Assembly (NCBI GenBank): GCA_030248215.1
Contig: JASANG010002432.1
Span: 1-64,000 of the forward strand
DNA from: Enoplolaimus lenunculus
Taxonomy: Eukaryota > Nematoda > Enoplea > Enoplida > Thoracostomopsidae
DNA length: 64,000 nucleotides
Reading direction: 5' to 3'
In this document: positions 60,401 to 64,000 of the stretch, in pieces
Layout: each line of letters starts with the position of its first letter
Position numbering within the stretch: position 1 is the first letter of the stretch
Made by a program: the position numbers and the translations under genes
The notes under the pieces: generated by a model
The model's input: only the letters and a program-made list of their open reading frames with translations
The model's database searches: none
What the model was told of the DNA's origin: nothing

Positions 60401-63400
60401 AAATATTTAGTGAAATATTGTAAAAAGTCCTAATTACTCAATTATCGGTTTTGGAGGTTTGTAAACAGTCTATGCAGATTCCTCGCACCCAAAAACCCTT
60501 TAATGTTGAAATTAGAAACTCCAATGCGAGGTTAACTCCCCAGGATAATTGGCTTTCAAACAAAAAAGAGTTTATCAAAATCGGTTCAGCCGTTCCTGAG
60601 ATTCTTTTCGGACAGACCGACGGAAGGACGGACATCCACCTTTCGACCCCAGAGTACAAAACATAAAACGCTTCGCTCGGAGTTTCGCTTCGCTCAATAA
60701 TTTGTTTTAGGTTCAAAGAACCAAATACATCGCCAATTTGTCCATGCGATGTTTTTCAAAGCTGTTGCTAGTCAACAGACGCCTAAACTTTGTAGTTTCG
60801 ATTCTGGTATAAATTTGCTGTTCGTATTCCGATATCCAGTTTCTGTTTGCACCCTGCTGTTGAATGCAGTAAACTGAACTCTCGAGTATTATTTAAATTT
60901 ATGTACCCGAAAATGTTTAACCCTCTTCTTTTTGATTTTAAATATTGCTATCCTGAATCAAGATTCGAACCAGTACTTAGTAATAGGCTGTTTTCAATAT
61001 TGGCATATTTTCAGTTGAATATTCATCACAAATATCAACGTCAGCGAAGAGGCGCCGTAATAATGACGGATCGGGCGAAACTGAACCTCCCAGCAAGGTA
61101 TTGCGTAGTACATGATGAACATTTCTTAAGCTGTGGTTTCGAACTTTTGTGTTGTGAGAAGCGATACATACGTAGGCTATTGGCAGAGATGGGCGGCCTC
61201 GGTCAAAAAACGAGACCGAGACTTTTAGTCTCGGTCAATTTTTAACCGTTACCGAAAATAAAACGTTTTTTAACAAAATTTTTGAATATTTTTATCTGCT
61301 CTTAATTGCCGTTTCATACAATTATTACACTAATAAATCGTCGCCAAACATGATTTTTTTTACTTTATTTTTCATTTGACTACTGTCCTCATACCCTTCG
61401 AGAAAGCTCCGTACAAATCCCACTGCCTCAAAACACCCTCGGTACAGTCCGTAACTCAAAGCTATAGTGTTGTTTTTGATCCCATGCAAAAAGAATCGAC
61501 TGGAGAATTTTTAATTAGCGTAGACGTTAGAAACGCGGATAACCCATATTTTTACACGATGAAATGTTTTAAACTAGGGATGTGCCGATACCAAAATGTT
61601 TGCCGATGAGGATACCGATGCCGATTCTCATTTTGAAATTTTGCCGATACCGATTCCAACTTCAGTACACCATGCTTAACAAACAGATAGAATACTATAT
61701 TACATCATTATATAAAGACTTAAACCCTAACCATCATAAACGATTATAATTTTAGAGGAACGGTTCATTTCAATTAATTTTTTCAAACAAACGCAAGAAA
61801 AATGTCCGTTTTTCTGACCAGATTCTGGCCAGACACACAGATATGCGCCCAGAAATGAAATTGATAGCATTCAAACAGACTGTTATGTGCAAAAAGTATC
61901 GGCAATTTTTTTGCAATGCCGATGCCGATACTCACGAAAACTGCCGATTATTACCGATGCGATGCCGATGCCGATTAATCGGCACATCCCTAGTTTTAAG
62001 GCGAAAATGCAACTATTTGTGCTTTGTCACAATAAAATCAAAGTGTTTTTGTTTCCTTTCAAAAATAGAAATTTGGGCAACCAGAGGCGTCTTCTGTTTC
62101 TGAAATCGCTGTATAACCAGGTAGCGGTGCTCCATGATCGTTCATTGTCTGTGTTGGCAGGCAATACTTCCGGGCCAAAGCTGCGATCTAAGGAACATTT
62201 TTGCGATTGCTTATAGCTTTTTCACCTCTTGGTCTCGATTTGCAAACCGCCGAGACCAACAAAAAGCGTGACCGAGACGAAATGAATTTTTTTCTAACAA
62301 AAGTTTTGAATGTCTTTTTGTACTTCCGTGTCATTCTGGTATAAAAAATGTTGCATCGACTCAGAATTTATAATATTAAACACAAAAATTACCGCAAAAT
62401 TTTCTTTTTAGCAAACACACGTTTACAAACACAGATACAAGAATATAACACGACACCACGCCAAAGACGACGATAACGTATAGAGCGCTTTCAGCGCGTC
62501 AAAACTACGCTTTCAGTTTTTTCCAACGAAAATGAATCGTCAATCGCCAAAATGATATTCTAGCGTTAATTGGAACTTTCAATTTTTTTGGCGCGATTTC
62601 TTAAATGTCATTTATAAATACAACAATTATCTGTGTTTTGACACAACAATATAAAAAAGTTTGGGGTTTCCTTTTAAAAAAGAATCTTCGGTAACCGTTG
62701 CGGAGTCATATTGTAAACGTTGGGAAGAAAAAACGGGAACTTACGTACCGAGACCTAGACCGCACATCCCTGTTGAACACCACTCTTCCGTTATTCCTAA
62801 GCATAACTGGATGCTCTGGCTGCGGCTAAAAACAATACCGAACAAAACCGAAATAAGGTATCTAGAAATTAACACTAAAATTTTGGAGGAACAAAAATTA
62901 TAAATTATATATAGCATGTAATACAAAATTACAGCGGTTAAGTTGTACATTTTGTGGAATATTCTTGGATATCTCGCGCCTTCACCTGTCGGAGCCGCGT
63001 ATTGAAGTATCCGTTCCAGCTCTGGTATTTATGTGGTTTCCGAGTGCTCCTTGTGTTTTTGTAAAGGTTATAGTACGCGAAAGTAAACAACTGGTGTAAC
63101 CAGATATAAAATGCAATTATGGGCATGATTTCAAAATTGAAACTAGAGATTACGGTGCTGCATGGACTTATTCAAACTATTACAATACGACGATTTTTCT
63201 GTGTAAAAGCTTCCAAATTCGAATTGTATTAATTTGTACTGTATGAGCGCTACGCATAACGTAATCACAGCAGTTAAGATAGCTTTTTGGATTTTTGTGT
63301 ATGGCATGCTTAATCTTTGCCTTATAGGCGATGCTTGTTGACCTAACCGAAGATGATAGCGGAGATGTGAAACCAGTTGTTGATGTACAGCATTTTGCGG

Positions 63401-63674
63401 CTACTGATCAACCCTCCACATCCCAAAGTACGTCCCAGGTCAATGATGAAAATCCGCCGAATTCGGCACCGAAACTGGAACTGAAAGTCGAGTCGCAGCC
63501 TAGTACTAATTTAAACGCAGGAATTGCGGCCGATAAAGAGCTCGAACGCAAAATAAAGTCATTGATTGTTGCACGAGCTGAGTTGGTTATCGCGCCGAAA
63601 CGACACAATCCAGTTGAACGCATTAATTGGATTGCAAATCGAACAAAATGCTCGTGGAGGATTGATTTTGAAGG
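57474..63674 (+). CDS. XTBD protein (CDKN2AIP/NKRF type), 3' end beyond window
   Basis: Recognised exons are 57474-57646, 58696-58820 and 63328-63674. Exon 1 starts MSNVIGETVPESLRLQWESD and continues EMWQLRKSFLRTHW and ARLLCLSQVF, then NREFLGC. Exon 2 adds YPSDVTVEVDELSEGL. This W-x-x-R-x-x-FL, LSxxxxNxxFLGCxYP pattern is the XTBD, the domain by which CDKN2AIP, NKRF and nematode PAXT-1 bind the exonuclease XRN2 in the nucleus. Exon 3 has an acidic, Ser/Thr-rich linker (DLTEDDSGDVKP) and then NPVERINWIANRTKCSW, which resembles the start of a dsRNA-binding motif. Exons 1 and 2 join in phase. Exon 2 ends in phase 1 whereas exon 3 opens in phase 0, so an exon in 58821-63327 was probably missed. 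The ATG at 57474 is preceded by AAATAAA. Confidence 0.75.
57800..58209. mobile_element. hAT-type MITE with perfect 8-bp duplication
   Basis: CAGGGTTCCAACAGGAACT at the left and, inverted, CAGGGTTCAACCGAAATTCC at the right. The flanks GTAATTCG (57792-57799 and 58210-58217) are identical. The arms are GGAACAGGA repeats. It lies in intron 1 of the XTBD gene. Confidence 0.9.
58821..60110. other. Intronic sequence, no feature recognised
   Basis: This lies within the XTBD gene between recognised exons. One TTTTCAG-bounded frame near 59350-59425 was examined but does not fit the required phase. Confidence 0.35.
60115..60701. mobile_element. Repeat element with GAGCGAAGC ends and internal tandem units
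   Basis: TTGAGCGAAGC at the left and, inverted, TTGAGCGAAGCGAAAC at the right. Inside, a unit of about 150 bp (CTCGCACCCAAAAACC through AAAAAGTCCTAATT and CGGTTTTGGAGG) is repeated about three times. Near the right end is AAAATCGGTTCAGCCGTTCC followed by ACAGACCGACGG, a motif I know as widespread in invertebrate transposon 3' regions. Several ATGCAAAT octamers lie at 60150-60290. Confidence 0.55.
61184..62772. mobile_element. GAGACC-rich hAT-like element, with nested MITE
   Basis: The left end is CAGAGATGGGCGGCCTCGG and the right end, inverted, is CAGGGATGTGCGGTCTAGG. The arms hold GAGACCGAGAC repeats. A related internal boundary near 62280 suggests two merged copies. No clear 8-bp duplication was found and no transposase is recognised. 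It hosts the insertion at 61574-61993. Confidence 0.6.
61574..61993. mobile_element. Nested hAT-type MITE (CTAGGGATGTGCCGAT)
   Basis: Inverted ends CTAGGGATGTGCCGATAC and CTAGGGATGTGCCGATTA bound 420 bp with GCCGATGCCGAT repeats in both arms. It is flanked by similar TTTTAA sequence on each side. It is related to 56298-56705. Confidence 0.75.
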
Positions 63675-64000
63675 TGGGTTTGGTTGGCGGTATTCTTATC
63701 GTGCGGCGCCACCCGACAGCGCGTGTAGTGCCAGATTGTGGCGGAAGCATACAACTTAACATAAAAGTTTGTACTTATCACTTTATTAATAGTTATAGTT
63801 GTAACCAAAACTTGCTTTTGATTATAAGCTACATAACTAGGAATGATTTCGTTTTGAAACAAAACCAAAGCATAATGTTACGTATTTGTGTTCTTTGAAG
63901 TGATTAATTTTATTATTCTGAATAGTCTTTATAACGAATGCATTCTTTTGTATGCAGAACTGAAAATGTTATTGCCGGCGTTATAGCTGCCTATTATTGT
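63675..64000 (+). other. Start of next intron of the XTBD gene
   Basis: It follows a GTGGGT donor. No further exon was recognised before the window ends. Confidence 0.4.

Overview
This is an AT-rich window of nuclear DNA from an animal. Host genes are spliced, with GT-AG introns of about 100 bp to 3 kb, and most of the remaining DNA is repeats: MITEs, hAT-like elements, tRNA-derived SINEs and one decayed Ty3/Gypsy fragment. The protein families point to an invertebrate: EFR3, an XTBD protein, a DUF4773 protein and an FF (EFF-1/AFF-1-like) fusogen. DUF4773 and a TATA plus TCAGT-type promoter hint at an ecdysozoan or arthropod-like animal, but this is only a hint. Layout: 1-2153 holds a decayed Gypsy pol and an LTR-like segment. 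2733-3036 has a promoter-like block and a 39-codon signal-peptide ORF. 6706-7551 carries the 3' exons of a DUF4773 gene. 9857-12666 holds unidentified minus-strand exons. 12780-13935 is a minisatellite. 14-28 kb is mostly MITEs and foldback elements. 28944-33256 carries a small cysteine-rich secreted ORF and the FF-family fusogen gene, both on the minus strand. 40669-52567 is a complete 14-exon EFR3 gene on the minus strand (836 aa predicted), with introns swollen by SINE arrays and nested hAT-like elements. 53.7-56.1 kb is a SINE-rich local duplication. 57474-63674 is the 5' part of an XTBD (CDKN2AIP/NKRF-type) gene on the plus strand, running off the window. The genes do not form an operon or shared pathway. 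EFR3 anchors PI4-kinase at the plasma membrane, the FF protein would act on the outer face of the plasma membrane in cell-cell fusion, and the XTBD protein would bind the nuclear exonuclease XRN2. The item most worth follow-up is the FF-type fusogen, because the family has a patchy distribution outside nematodes. The most unusual repeat biology is a SINE set in which one conserved body is attached to several different tRNA heads, with a filled and an empty insertion site side by side. All calls come from reading the sequence; no database search was possible.
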